Shown in pieces: positions 8,191 through 16,944 of a stretch of DNA of 64,000 bases (position 1 is its first letter; each line of letters begins with the position of its first letter). The DNA comes from Iodobacter fluviatilis. Lineage in GTDB: Bacteria > Pseudomonadota > Gammaproteobacteria > Burkholderiales > Chitinibacteraceae. The stretch spans positions 3,410,001 to 3,474,000 of the forward strand of contig NZ_CP025781.1 of NCBI RefSeq assembly GCF_004194535.1, written 5' to 3'. Both the position numbers and the translations under genes were made by a program. A model generated the notes under the pieces. The model was given only the letters and a program-made list of their open reading frames with translations. It did no database searches and was not told the origin of the DNA.

Positions 8191-8556
8191 TTATTTTCGG
8201 CGACGGGCATGGGTGATTTTAGGCGCAGGTTCAATGGCAGCAATTCCGCCAGCGTCATACTTCGAGCTCCATTCACTCAAGCAAGTGGGGCTACGAATAT
8301 CAAAATAAGCGGCAGTTTTCTGCAGGGAAATATGATTGTCCCACATGTGCTGGAGCACGGAGAGCTTGAATACGGCATCGTAATGACTGTATTTGGGTGT
8401 TAAGCACGATCCACCATGCAGGAGAAATGACCTCACCCAGTTACGAAAAATGGCGTACTCGATGCCATGTTGGTTGGCGATCATTTTGATGTCTGCTTCG
8501 GCATTTAAATATTACTGAACAACAGAAAGCTTGCGTTGCGTTGTGTGCTTGGACAT
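8191..8556 (-). pseudogene. IS3-family transposase orfA remnant
   Basis: Reading from the ATG at 8556 gives MSKHTTQRKLSVVQ, then an in-frame TAA. The frame then resumes with YLNAEADIKMIANQHGIEY and two helix-turn-helix regions (for example ISLQKTAAYFDI, CLSEWSSKYDAGG) to ARRRK at 8191. This is the DNA-binding OrfA of IS3-like elements. The early stop and the lack of the usual C-terminal leucine-zipper/frameshift region make it non-functional. Confidence 0.75.
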
Positions 8557-8638
8557 AAAAACACCCCAAAAATATGGACGGGTGTCCAATTTTTTGGGGC
8601 AGTTCATTTAGCGTCTTTTTTTGTGTTCTAAAAAATGA

Positions 8639-9886
8639 TTATATGCCCAGTTCTTCAACCCATTTTAGTGCTTGAACGTGAGAGCCGTTTAGCATGTCAG
8701 GCGTGAGTTGCAGCTGCTCACATAAAAAGGGTACTTCAGACATGCTTGGGTCTTCACAAGCCTCTGCTAGTGCTAGGAAGGGGCCGTAAATGCCTGTGCG
8801 GGTCAGTAGGGCATCTGTGACATTCTCTGGCAAAATCAGTGTTTCTAATATTTTTTCCATTGGCATATCGAGCAATACATCGAGTAGCGAGAATACGCCA
8901 ACGATAAATAGATTGTCTCTATCCTGGCCATCTAGCAGATGAGAGCCCAGTAATTCAACTAAACGGCCACGGGTAATCGCTGTTTTGAGTAGGGCAGGTG
9001 GTGAACCATTATCCGCACCCGCTGTAACTAAGAGCAGAGTGAGCCAGCGGTATAGTTTTTGGTAGCCTAGAATAGTCACTGCATGGCGGAACGATTGAAT
9101 TTCACAGGATAAGCCAAACCCAACTGAATTAATGTAGCGCAATAGTTTAAAAGATAAAGCCACATCACGTTTAAGTGCATTTTCAATATCTTTTAATTCT
9201 GCATTGTTACGCAGCATATTTAAAAGATTTAGGATGTTGGCATACGAGGGGTTAATGACTTTAGCTGACAGTGTTTCTGGGCGGGCAAAGTAATAACCTT
9301 GGAAACATTCAAAGCCTAAATCCATGCATTGTTTGAATTCGTCTTTTGTTTCAACCTTTTCTGCAACTTGTAGTGCTTTAGAGCCGCGTAATTCTTTAGA
9401 TAGTGCTGGCACTTGTGCCATGCCTAATAGCTGTATATCTATCTTGATATAATCAGCAAACTCTAAAAACGGTGCAGTTTGAGGGGTAAGTAAAAAATCA
9501 TCGAGGGCAATTGAGAAGCCTTGGTCTTTCAGGCTTTGCAAACGTGCTAATAATTGTGGTGTCGCTTCGGTAGTTTCAACGACTTCTAAAACCACACGCT
9601 CTGGATGAAGTAATTCTAAGAAATTACTTTCTAACATTGATTCAGCAACATTGATAAAGGCTAATTTATTACCTACTAGCCAATCTGTTCCCATATTACT
9701 GAGCGTGTTTACCAGTACATTGGTACCAGCTTGCATATCACTGGAGAAATTTGCGGTAACCGCTTCTTTATTGAGTCGAAATAACAGCTCATAGCCAATA
9801 ATTTCTTGTTGGCGATTAAGGATAGGCTGGCGGCCTATAAATGCATGGTCTTGCGTCATATTTTGGAAACACCCTGTACGCGACAT
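8639..9886 (-). CDS. EAL/HDOD signalling protein (YuxH-like), probably catalytically dead EAL
   Basis: 415 residues: an EAL-like domain (about 15-210) followed by an HDOD domain (about 210-400, KRDVALSFKLLRYINS). The normal EAL signature is replaced by LEVVE (RVVLEVVETTE). The DDF motif is kept (ALDDFLL), as in YuxH proteins, which generally lack c-di-GMP phosphodiesterase activity (family knowledge). It follows cheA by 85 bp on the same strand and is probably the last gene of chemotaxis operon 1. A start at the internal ATG 9859 (MTQDHAFIGRQPI) is also plausible. Role: likely a signalling adaptor. Confidence 0.85.
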   Translation of the reverse strand: MSRTGCFQNMTQDHAFIGRQPILNRQQEIIGYELLFRLNKEAVTANFSSDMQAGTNVLVNTLSNMGTDWLVGNKLAFINVAESMLESNFLELLHPERVVLEVVETTEATPQLLARLQSLKDQGFSIALDDFLLTPQTAPFLEFADYIKIDIQLLGMAQVPALSKELRGSKALQVAEKVETKDEFKQCMDLGFECFQGYYFARPETLSAKVINPSYANILNLLNMLRNNAELKDIENALKRDVALSFKLLRYINSVGFGLSCEIQSFRHAVTILGYQKLYRWLTLLLVTAGADNGSPPALLKTAITRGRLVELLGSHLLDGQDRDNLFIVGVFSLLDVLLDMPMEKILETLILPENVTDALLTRTGIYGPFLALAEACEDPSMSEVPFLCEQLQLTPDMLNGSHVQALKWVEELGI

Positions 9887-9970
9887 CGAGGTGATATTCG
9901 CACCGGAAAATTGTACCAGTTCTGTGTGCAGCTAGGGGTATGAATTATCCTAGCTGCAAATGTTATGGAG

Positions 9971-11884
9971 CTACTCAGTTTTTTCAAGGAAGCGCGAGGT
10001 ACGGATTGCAGAGTTATCTGCGTCCGCAGCACCTAGCAGATCTTCCATGTCTAAAACAAGCACGACGGAGCCATCTCCCGATAATGTTGCACCCGCAACA
10101 CCTTTAGGGCGAATGTTTTGCAGTGGTTTAATGACCACATCATCTCGGCCAATAAAGCTATCTACGGCCAAGATAAAGGAATGTTCAGCAGATTGCATCA
10201 ACACGCCAAACTGCGGTAGTTGAACGTCTTCCCAGCCAAGTAGGCTGGCCAAGGAGCGTACTGAGAGGATTTCATCACGTACCACAATCGTGGCACGGCC
10301 AGATACTTCTTGGATTTGTTCGTGACGAATTGGGATAATTTCACGCACCATAGCCAGTGGTACTGCAAAGGGTTGGTCGCAAACGCGCACCACCAATACC
10401 GGCAGAATCGCCAAGGTGAGTGGCAGAGAAATGGTAAAGCGTGAGCCTTCGCCAACTACCGATTGAATATCGATACGGCCATTAAGGCGCTGGATATTGG
10501 TTTTAACCACATCCATACCCACACCGCGTCCTGATACGCTGGAAACTTGGTCTTTGGTCGAAAAACCAGGCATAAAAATCAGTTGCAAGCTTTGTTTGTC
10601 ATCGAGGCTATTCGCTGTTTCGACGTCAATTAAGCCTTTTTCGACTGCTTTTTTACGAATCACATCGGGGCGCATTCCTCGGCCATCATCCGAAATCGCG
10701 ATCAGAATATGGTCGCCAACTTGCGTGGCGGATAGCTGAACAATCGCTTTAGCTGATTTGCCGCTGGTTTTACGGTCTTCCATGGTTTCAATACCATGAT
10801 CAACCGCATTACGTACTAAGTGGACGAGTGGATCATTTAAGTCCTCGAGCATGGTTTTATCTAGCTCGGTTTCTTCACCAGAAATAACCAGCTCAACGTC
10901 TTTACCGAGTTGGCGGGCTAAGTCGCGCGCTAAACGCGGGTATTTTTGGAATAAGCGGCCAATAGGCTGCATGCGCGTTTTCATTACCGCGTTTTGTAAA
11001 TCACCTACCAAGAGATCGAGCTGGCTAATTGCCTCATCCATCGCTTTTAAGGTGTTGCTATCCATCTTGCCTGCCATAATATCGGTGCGTAACGTAGTCA
11101 GACGGTTTTTGGTTAGACCAATTTCACCTGATAAGTTAAGCACTTGATCTAGTCGTACAGTATCAATACGAATCGTGGCTTCTTGGGGGGCCGCTGCAAC
11201 TTGCTGCTGCTGTTGCTGCTGTTGAGGGGCGGGTGCCGCAGCTTTTATAGGAGCGGGTTTTAAGCTATTCATTGGATCAGTAACAATTTGTTCCATGGCT
11301 GCAGATCCATGTTGTGTTTCGTTATCAATCGGTGCAACAACTGCTGCTATGGCTGGGCTAGGTGTGCTGCCAAGTAGTGCATTGTATAAGGCATCCCAAT
11401 CAGGGCCGTGAGCCGGTGGAGCTACTGGAGCTACTGGAACTGGGCTAGGGGCTGCTGTTGCAACGTGGGCAACAGCGGTTTCTAATGGCCGTCCTTCCAA
11501 TACTGCATCGAGTGCTGCGATTAATTCTTCTGGTGCATTCGCAGGTAGAGCCCCTTTCGCTAGTGCACCAAACATATCACGCACAATGCCGGTTGCGGCC
11601 ATTATGGTGTCCATAATCTCGGGGGTAAGCACCAGCTCAAGCGTACGCAGCTTATCAAATAGATTTTCTGTGCGATGGCAGAGGCGCACCATCGCATCAA
11701 CATTCAGAAAGCCTGCGCCACCTTTAATGGTGTGGAACCCTCTAAAAATATCGTTTAGTAGATTTTTGTCGTTAGGCCTTTTTTCAAGCTCAACTAGTTT
11801 ATTGTCTACTTCAGACAGGAGCTCAGATGCTTCTGTTAAAAAATCTTGCAGCAGGTCTTCCATGCCGCCAAAGTCAGTGCTCAT
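9971..11884 (-). CDS. cheA: Chemotaxis histidine kinase CheA (copy 1)
   Basis: 637 residues. HPt (P1) domain with the phospho-acceptor H51 in FHTIKGGAGF, a Pro/Ala/Gln-rich linker with a run of nine glutamines near residue 225, a P3 dimerisation region (LSGEIGLTKNRL), an HATPase with HLVRNAVDHGIE and GRGVGMDVV, and a C-terminal CheW-like P5 domain. The start has a GGGGGAG ribosome site. It lies downstream of cheV, cheV, cheY and cheZ, so it should drive the CheY/CheZ flagellar pathway. The operon contains no cheW, cheR or cheB; the CheV proteins can supply the CheW-type coupling. Confidence 0.95.
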   Translation of the reverse strand: MSTDFGGMEDLLQDFLTEASELLSEVDNKLVELEKRPNDKNLLNDIFRGFHTIKGGAGFLNVDAMVRLCHRTENLFDKLRTLELVLTPEIMDTIMAATGIVRDMFGALAKGALPANAPEELIAALDAVLEGRPLETAVAHVATAAPSPVPVAPVAPPAHGPDWDALYNALLGSTPSPAIAAVVAPIDNETQHGSAAMEQIVTDPMNSLKPAPIKAAAPAPQQQQQQQQVAAAPQEATIRIDTVRLDQVLNLSGEIGLTKNRLTTLRTDIMAGKMDSNTLKAMDEAISQLDLLVGDLQNAVMKTRMQPIGRLFQKYPRLARDLARQLGKDVELVISGEETELDKTMLEDLNDPLVHLVRNAVDHGIETMEDRKTSGKSAKAIVQLSATQVGDHILIAISDDGRGMRPDVIRKKAVEKGLIDVETANSLDDKQSLQLIFMPGFSTKDQVSSVSGRGVGMDVVKTNIQRLNGRIDIQSVVGEGSRFTISLPLTLAILPVLVVRVCDQPFAVPLAMVREIIPIRHEQIQEVSGRATIVVRDEILSVRSLASLLGWEDVQLPQFGVLMQSAEHSFILAVDSFIGRDDVVIKPLQNIRPKGVAGATLSGDGSVVLVLDMEDLLGAADADNSAIRTSRFLEKTE

Positions 11885-11927
11885 CTTCGCTCCCCCTAAG
11901 GTTGCGCTCTTTCATTTAATTAGAGGC

Positions 11928-12731
11928 TTAGAAACCCAAGCTCTCAAGCAAATCGTCTACTTGCCCTTGATTAGCCACCACATCCGTACGACCTTCAGGA
12001 TTAATAACTGGGCCATTGAGTAAGGAGGCGTCACCATCTACTGTCAGGGCCTCGTGACGAACAACGGTGCCTTGTGGAGAAAACAGCAGCAAGAAGTCCA
12101 TCAGATGGGCTTCCATTTGCTTGGACATAGCCAGTACTTTTTTAATGACTTGCCCAGTGAGATCTTGGAAATCTTGAGCCATCATAATTTCTAACATCTT
12201 ACTGCTCACTTGATCTGAGCCTGTAACGGTGTCGTTTAAGTGTGTTCTGGTTTTTTCAACCAAAGCTTTAAACTCATCGACAGATAACTGGTTTGCTAAA
12301 AGCTTATCCCATTGCGTACCGAGTGCTTTTGCATCATCACTGATTTTGTCTTGGATGGGTTTAGCAAAATCAAGTGCATTGAGCGTACGATCTGCCGCTT
12401 GCTCGGTTAAGGTCGCGATATAAGAGAGTCGGTCACGCGCATCGGGGATGTCCGTTGCAGCTTTCTCTAATGATTTATCTAAGCCGAGTTCTTTTAGGGT
12501 GTCGTGTAATTTTCGTGTTAGTTGCCCAATGTGTGAAAACATAGCGCGAGCAGGATCGTTCATCTCTTCAGCAGTGAGTGTGACCGGAGGGCTGCTTGCT
12601 GCCAGTGGACTAACTTCAGCCGAGGCAGGAGCAGGGGCAGGGGCTTCCGGTTCACTCTCCTTATTGGAGATACTATCGAATAGCGCTTCTAGGTCAGCGG
12701 AATCTCCGCTATTTAGGGCATGATCGTTCAC
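11928..12731 (-). CDS. cheZ: CheY-P phosphatase CheZ
   Basis: 267 residues with the active helix-bundle motif MAQDFQDLTGQVIKKV around residues 180-195 (the Asp and Gln act in CheY-P hydrolysis) and a C-terminal CheY-binding tail ending VDDLLESLGF. The N-terminus is an acidic, Pro/Ala-rich extension longer than in E. coli CheZ (214 aa). The start is GTG, supported by AGGAGG five bases upstream. It lies between cheY and cheA. Confidence 0.95.
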   Translation of the reverse strand: MNDHALNSGDSADLEALFDSISNKESEPEAPAPAPASAEVSPLAASSPPVTLTAEEMNDPARAMFSHIGQLTRKLHDTLKELGLDKSLEKAATDIPDARDRLSYIATLTEQAADRTLNALDFAKPIQDKISDDAKALGTQWDKLLANQLSVDEFKALVEKTRTHLNDTVTGSDQVSSKMLEIMMAQDFQDLTGQVIKKVLAMSKQMEAHLMDFLLLFSPQGTVVRHEALTVDGDASLLNGPVINPEGRTDVVANQGQVDDLLESLGF

Positions 12732-12764
12732 AGTCGCCTCCTGTGCGTCTGTCAGGTTCTTGTT

Positions 12765-13154
12765 CTACTTGCTCATATTGGCGAAAACTTTCTTCAGTTT
12801 TTCATCCAATGTGGCAGCTGTGAATGGTTTTACGATATAGCCATTTGCGCCAGCGGTAGCCGCTTCAATAATGTTTTCTTTTTTAGCCTCTGCCGTCACC
12901 ATCATGACCGGTAGATGTTTAAGTTGTGCATCTGCGCGAATTGCACGTAGTAGCTCAATGCCAGTCATGTTCGGCATGTTCCAATCGGTAACCACAAATT
13001 CGAAAGAGCCATTTTTGAGCTTATGCAATGCAACTTGGCCGTCTTCTGCCTCGTCAACATTGGAAAAACCTAGTTCTTTCAAAAGGTTACGAACAATACG
13101 GCGCATTGTGGAAAAATCATCCACCACTAAAATACGCAGGTTACTATCTGCCAT
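12765..13154 (-). CDS. cheY: Chemotaxis response regulator CheY (copy 1)
   Basis: 129 residues, a single receiver domain with the acidic pocket DD (12-13), phospho-acceptor D57 (TDWNMP), Thr at VTAEA and Lys in YIVKPF. The [17 protein letters not shown] helix 1 is like E. coli CheY, the flagellar switch-binding regulator. The ATG at 13154 is preferred over one four codons upstream because GGAG sits 7 nt before it. It is paired with cheZ directly downstream. Confidence 0.96.
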   Translation of the reverse strand: MADSNLRILVVDDFSTMRRIVRNLLKELGFSNVDEAEDGQVALHKLKNGSFEFVVTDWNMPNMTGIELLRAIRADAQLKHLPVMMVTAEAKKENIIEAATAGANGYIVKPFTAATLDEKLKKVFANMSK

Positions 13155-13210
13155 ATGATACTCCATGTCGTTTACACTCTTTGTAAACGGCTTGTTTTAT
13201 AAAACCGATC

Positions 13211-14149
13211 TTAACCAACCAGCAGAGGGGTGATTGTGTCGGCTAGAATGACGGCGTCAAATTTTGCCACATAAGCGTCGACACCAACGCTGCTTCCCAT
13301 CGCTCTGTTTGCATTTGAAGATAAAGATGAATGCATTACGATGGGAATACCTTGGAAACGATTATCAGACTTAATGTGCTTAGTTAATACATAGCCATCC
13401 ATCTCTGGCATTTCAGCATCTACTAAAATCATTTTTAGTTTGTCGCGCAGCCGTTCGCCGTCATGTGTGGCGCGATTCGCTAAGTTTTGCAGTTTATCCC
13501 ATGCTTCACGGCCATTATTAGCTTGGTGATACTTAACACCAATTTTATCAAGTACGCTAATAATTTCTTTGCGGGCCACCATTGAATCATCCACAAAAAA
13601 CATGAATGTTTCAGGATTAATGGCCGCTTTTTGTAAATCAGGAATCGTGGGGTCGCCAATCACACTGGCTAAAATTTGCTCTACATCTAAGATGGATACG
13701 AGCTTGCCATCGGGTAGTTCGGTGAGGGCGGTAATTAATTGTTGATTACCTGCCAGCATGGTTTCTGGCGCACGAACCTTGTCCCAATCAACTCGAATAA
13801 TACGATCCACTTCATGAACGAGGAAGGCTTGAGTGTGCTTCGAGAATTCAGTCACAATCATGGTGCTGGTGGCTTCTGCTGAAGGCGTTTCTTGTGTAGC
13901 TACAAATGTTGCTAGTGCAATAACGGGGATGATATTACCACGCAAAGAAAGAACACCTTCAACACCAAGGGGCATATTTGGAGTCTTGGTAATTTTTGGT
14001 GTTTGGGATACTTCGCGTACTTTAAACACATTGATACCAAATATTTCACGCGTGCCTAGGGTAAACAGCAGGATTTCCATTTTATTGGAACCAGCTAGCT
14101 TGGTTCGCGCATCAATGCTTTCAAGTAAATTGCTCGAATTACTTGACAT
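13211..14149 (-). CDS. cheV: Chemotaxis coupling protein CheV (second of tandem pair)
   Basis: 312 residues: a CheW-like domain (about 20-165, with VKVREVSQTPKIT and GVLSLRGNIIPVI) fused to a receiver domain (about 178-305, FFVDDSMVARKEI, acceptor Asp in ILVDAEMPEMDGY). It couples receptors to CheA and can act as a phosphate sink. It is a clear paralogue of the next gene upstream, and the two probably arose by tandem duplication. Confidence 0.93.
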   Translation of the reverse strand: MSSNSSNLLESIDARTKLAGSNKMEILLFTLGTREIFGINVFKVREVSQTPKITKTPNMPLGVEGVLSLRGNIIPVIALATFVATQETPSAEATSTMIVTEFSKHTQAFLVHEVDRIIRVDWDKVRAPETMLAGNQQLITALTELPDGKLVSILDVEQILASVIGDPTIPDLQKAAINPETFMFFVDDSMVARKEIISVLDKIGVKYHQANNGREAWDKLQNLANRATHDGERLRDKLKMILVDAEMPEMDGYVLTKHIKSDNRFQGIPIVMHSSLSSNANRAMGSSVGVDAYVAKFDAVILADTITPLLVG

Positions 14150-14181
14150 GAATCACCTCCGCTGTTGTTCTTAGTGGTGCA

Positions 14182-15132
14182 TTATTCTTTAATTAGGAAA
14201 TTGGCAACTGCTTCAGATAGTCGATGCGCCTCAAATTTGGCAACATAACCATCAACACCAACGGATTGCCCTAGTTTTTGATTAGAGGCACCAGATAATG
14301 ACGAGTGCATTAAAACTGGAATCCCTGCAAAACGTGGGTCACTCTTAATTAATTTGGTGAGCATATAGCCATCCATTTCTGGCATTTCTACGTCGGTGAG
14401 CACCAAATGAACCATGTCTCTTACTAATTTTCCCTGCAAATCTGCAGATTGTGCGAGGCGCTGCAATTCTTCCCAAGCACGCTTGCCATTAATGGTAGAA
14501 ATATGTTTGATATGCATCGCATCTAAGGTCATTTCAATTTGACGGCGAGCAACGATCGAATCATCAGCAATAAAAACAGTTTTTGAGGCTAAGCTAACAT
14601 CTTGAATTAAGGACTCAGGGTCGATTTTATCAGAGCCAGGTACAGATTCAGCCAGTACCTTTTCAACGTCCATCATCATTACAAGCTTATTATTTGGAAG
14701 CTCGGTTACCGCAACAACTAAACCGCCCATTTGTGACATTAGCATGTCGGGAGGTACACGCATTTGCGACCAATCCAGTCGTAAAATGGTGTCAACCGCT
14801 TCAACTAAAAAACCCTGTGTGTGGCCGTTATATTCAGAAACAATCATGATTTCTGGGCGCGTTGTGGTAGCAATACCCGCGTAGCGTGCTAAATCAATGA
14901 CGGGAACCAGTACTCCGCGCAAACTCACCATTCCTTCGATTGAAGGGGGCATATCTGGCGCTTTGGTGATTTCCGGCGTTCGCATGACTTCGCGCACTTT
15001 GAACACATTGATTGCAAAGTTTTCTCGTCGGCCAGAGCGCTCATCTTGCCCGAGAGTAAATAAAAGGATTTCCAGCTTGTTAGTACCAGCCAGCTTTGTA
15101 CGAGCGTCAATATTTTTTAATAAGTCAGACAC
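14182..15132 (-). CDS. cheV: Chemotaxis coupling protein CheV (first of tandem pair)
   Basis: 316 residues with the same CheW plus receiver arrangement. The CheW-like part contains VFKVREVMRTPEIT and GMVSLRGVLVPVIDL. The receiver shows FIADDSIVARRQI and LTDVEMPEMDGYM. It carries a short ERSGRREN insert absent from its partner. It is the first gene of the minus-strand chemotaxis operon and lies behind a candidate FliA promoter. Confidence 0.93.
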   Translation of the reverse strand: MSDLLKNIDARTKLAGTNKLEILLFTLGQDERSGRRENFAINVFKVREVMRTPEITKAPDMPPSIEGMVSLRGVLVPVIDLARYAGIATTTRPEIMIVSEYNGHTQGFLVEAVDTILRLDWSQMRVPPDMLMSQMGGLVVAVTELPNNKLVMMMDVEKVLAESVPGSDKIDPESLIQDVSLASKTVFIADDSIVARRQIEMTLDAMHIKHISTINGKRAWEELQRLAQSADLQGKLVRDMVHLVLTDVEMPEMDGYMLTKLIKSDPRFAGIPVLMHSSLSGASNQKLGQSVGVDGYVAKFEAHRLSEAVANFLIKE

Positions 15133-15225
15133 AGAAATAGCTCCAGGCTGCGTTTAAGTATTCTTAACCGACGGTGTTGAGATGGAACATTTAGGAAGCA
15201 GCTGTACAAACACTAAAAGAAGCAA

Positions 15226-15252
15226 TTATAGCCGTAAGACTAGAACTATTTA
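15226..15252 (-). promoter_or_regulatory. Candidate sigma28 (FliA) promoter for the cheV-cheV-cheYZA operon
   Basis: On the minus strand TAAA is followed after exactly 15 nt by GGCTATAA, matching six of eight positions of the GCCGATAA -10 element. It is about 95 bp before the first cheV. Confidence 0.45.
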
Positions 15253-15307
15253 AACTTTCACTAATATTTAAATTATCTTGGCTTCCATAAAAATATAGAT
15301 CATTGTT

Positions 15308-15335
15308 TTGGACTGCTGTCTAGTCACTTTATAAT
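15308..15335 (+). promoter_or_regulatory. Sigma70-type promoter for the FleS-like kinase
   Basis: TTGGAC (15308-15313) and a perfect TATAAT (15330-15335) are separated by 16 bp, about 33 bp upstream of the start codon, which has an AAGGAAGG ribosome site. Confidence 0.55.
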
Positions 15336-15368
15336 GTAAAAAAGAAAAAGCAACAAGGAAGGTGTTAT

Positions 15369-16544
15369 ATGGACAATCTTGGTATTGACCCCCGTGAGTT
15401 GGAAAGTGCTTTTTCGCTTTTTACAGAAGCTTCAAATCAGCTTAGCTTGGCTTACGCAGATTTACAGCAGCAAGTTGTTTCTTTGACCGATCAATTGGAA
15501 ATTGCCAATGGAAATCTACGCCGCGAGTTAGATGAAAAGGCCGCTTTATCAAGACGGCTGTCATTACTTTTGCAGCGTTTACCTGGCGGGGTGGTGGAAT
15601 TAAATGAGCATGGCGTGGTGGTTGAATTCAATCCTGCTGCCGGTTTAATGATGAAATCATTATGTTTAGGGGCTGTTTGGCAGCAATATATTACTGAGCA
15701 TTTACAGGCCAGCAATGGCCCTGATCTATGGCTATCCCAGACAGAAAATGGAGAGCGACGCATCAGTATTATGGTGAACGATATGCCAAATGAGCATGGC
15801 AAAATCATGTTGATTCATGACGTGAGTGATATGTGGGAATTACAGCGAGCACTTACCCAACACAAACGTTTAGCTGCCATGGGGGAAATGACCGCAGGTC
15901 TGGCGCATCAACTGCGCACCCCACTTGCTACGGCATTACTTTATTCTGCGCACCTAGCTAAGCCTGAGTTAAGTGATCAAGATAGACAAAAATTTGGGCA
16001 AAAAAATTTAGCGCGCTTGAGACACTTAGAAGTATTAATTCAAAATATGCTGAGTTTTGTCCGTGGCCAAGACGTGCCATTGGAGTCAGTGAATTTATTG
16101 GGTTTACTCAATGAAGCACAGCAAATGATGCTGCCGCAGCTGAGTAGCCATCAAATAAGTTGCGTGCTTAATGTTTCATCGGGGGCAGATACTTTAGCCG
16201 TCAGCGCAAACCGCAAGGAACTGTTGGGTTGTGTGACTAATTTGCTAGACAATGCCATGCTTGCATCTAAAAAGGGCGACATAATTCAATTATCGCTTAC
16301 ACTAAATGAAGGTATGGCGGAAGTTAACGTGGAGGATCAGGGCTGCGGCATGTCCGTAGAGGTGCAAGAGCGTTTATTTGAGCCATTCTTTACCACTAAA
16401 AAAGACGGCACAGGCCTTGGTTTGGCGATTGTGAGTAACCTTCTGACTCGCTTAGGTGGGGAGATTGGCGTAAATTCCAACCTTGGAGCAGGTAGTTCGT
16501 TTACGATACGGTTGCCAGTTTTGTATTGCCCGACTAAGGTATGA
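15369..16544 (+). CDS. fleS: Cytoplasmic PAS sensor histidine kinase, FleS/FlrB-like
   Basis: 391 residues with no membrane segment. An N-terminal coiled coil (15-65), a PAS domain (RLPGGVVELNEHGVVVEFN), a HisKA dimerisation domain with H180 in GLAHQLRTPLA, and an HATPase with LLDNAMLAS (N box), DQGCGM and GTGLGLAIVSNLL. The AHQLRTPLATALLY H-box and domain plan match FleS/FlrB, the kinase for the sigma54 activator FleR/FlrC that turns on class III flagellar genes. Its likely partner is encoded 12.7 kb downstream, after the second chemotaxis cluster. An alternative call is a generic NtrB-like kinase. Confidence 0.8.
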   Translation: MDNLGIDPRELESAFSLFTEASNQLSLAYADLQQQVVSLTDQLEIANGNLRRELDEKAALSRRLSLLLQRLPGGVVELNEHGVVVEFNPAAGLMMKSLCLGAVWQQYITEHLQASNGPDLWLSQTENGERRISIMVNDMPNEHGKIMLIHDVSDMWELQRALTQHKRLAAMGEMTAGLAHQLRTPLATALLYSAHLAKPELSDQDRQKFGQKNLARLRHLEVLIQNMLSFVRGQDVPLESVNLLGLLNEAQQMMLPQLSSHQISCVLNVSSGADTLAVSANRKELLGCVTNLLDNAMLASKKGDIIQLSLTLNEGMAEVNVEDQGCGMSVEVQERLFEPFFTTKKDGTGLGLAIVSNLLTRLGGEIGVNSNLGAGSSFTIRLPVLYCPTKV

Positions 16545-16630
16545 AAGCAAGAGATGGTTTTTTTCTTTCGCCCATCTTATGTGCTTCATAGTAATTTTAA
16601 ACATATATCTTTCATGAAATTGAGGTTTGT

Positions 16631-16936
16631 ATGACACCAACTGTGCAGATCGAAGGGGAAGTGGGCCGCGTGGTTCTCTCCGGGCAGTTCGATTTCAGCG
16701 CTCACCGAGAGTTTCGCCAGGTGTGTGAAACACTTATTAGCAATCCAAGTATTAAAGAAGTGCTGGTTGATTTTCAAAATGTTAATTACTTAGACAGCTC
16801 TGCATTAGGCATGTTGTTATTGCTGAAAGAAAAAATCGGTGCTGCGAGTAAGAATTTAGCATTGGTTAATTGTAGAGATTCGGTCAGGCAAGTGCTGGAA
16901 ATTGCCTGTTTCGGTAAGATTTTCACCATACGTTAA
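16631..16936 (+). CDS. STAS-domain anti-sigma factor antagonist (HsbA-like)
   Basis: 101 residues, one STAS domain. The motif NYLDSSALGMLLLL carries the phosphorylatable serine (S56 or S57) of SpoIIAA/RsbV proteins. Such proteins switch partners according to phosphorylation. The gene ends 8 bp before the RR-PP2C-kinase gene, which has both the phosphatase and kinase modules needed to control it. This is the HsbA/HsbR arrangement described in Pseudomonas (family knowledge; direct equivalence is inference). Confidence 0.85.
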   Translation: MTPTVQIEGEVGRVVLSGQFDFSAHREFRQVCETLISNPSIKEVLVDFQNVNYLDSSALGMLLLLKEKIGAASKNLALVNCRDSVRQVLEIACFGKIFTIR

Positions 16937-16944
16937 AGCTTACA

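Larger units (their letters stand above)
7690..8606 (-). mobile_element. Decayed IS3-family insertion sequence
   Basis: On the minus strand the element begins with the IS3-type end TGAACTGCCCCAAAAAATTG (8606 downward). It carries an orfA remnant, a short N-terminal piece of orfB (RGLKSCVRPKK, SYKGECGKVAPN) at about 8055-8175, and then a C-terminal orfB piece at 7727-8020. The catalytic DDE core between them is missing and both reading frames carry stops, so it cannot move itself. The right end near 7690-7700 is uncertain because its repeat is not obvious. Confidence 0.75.

Noticed and set aside
11199-11225. Trinucleotide run (CTG/TTG) in cheA copy 1
   Set aside because: It only encodes a polyglutamine linker in a conserved gene; not a separate element.
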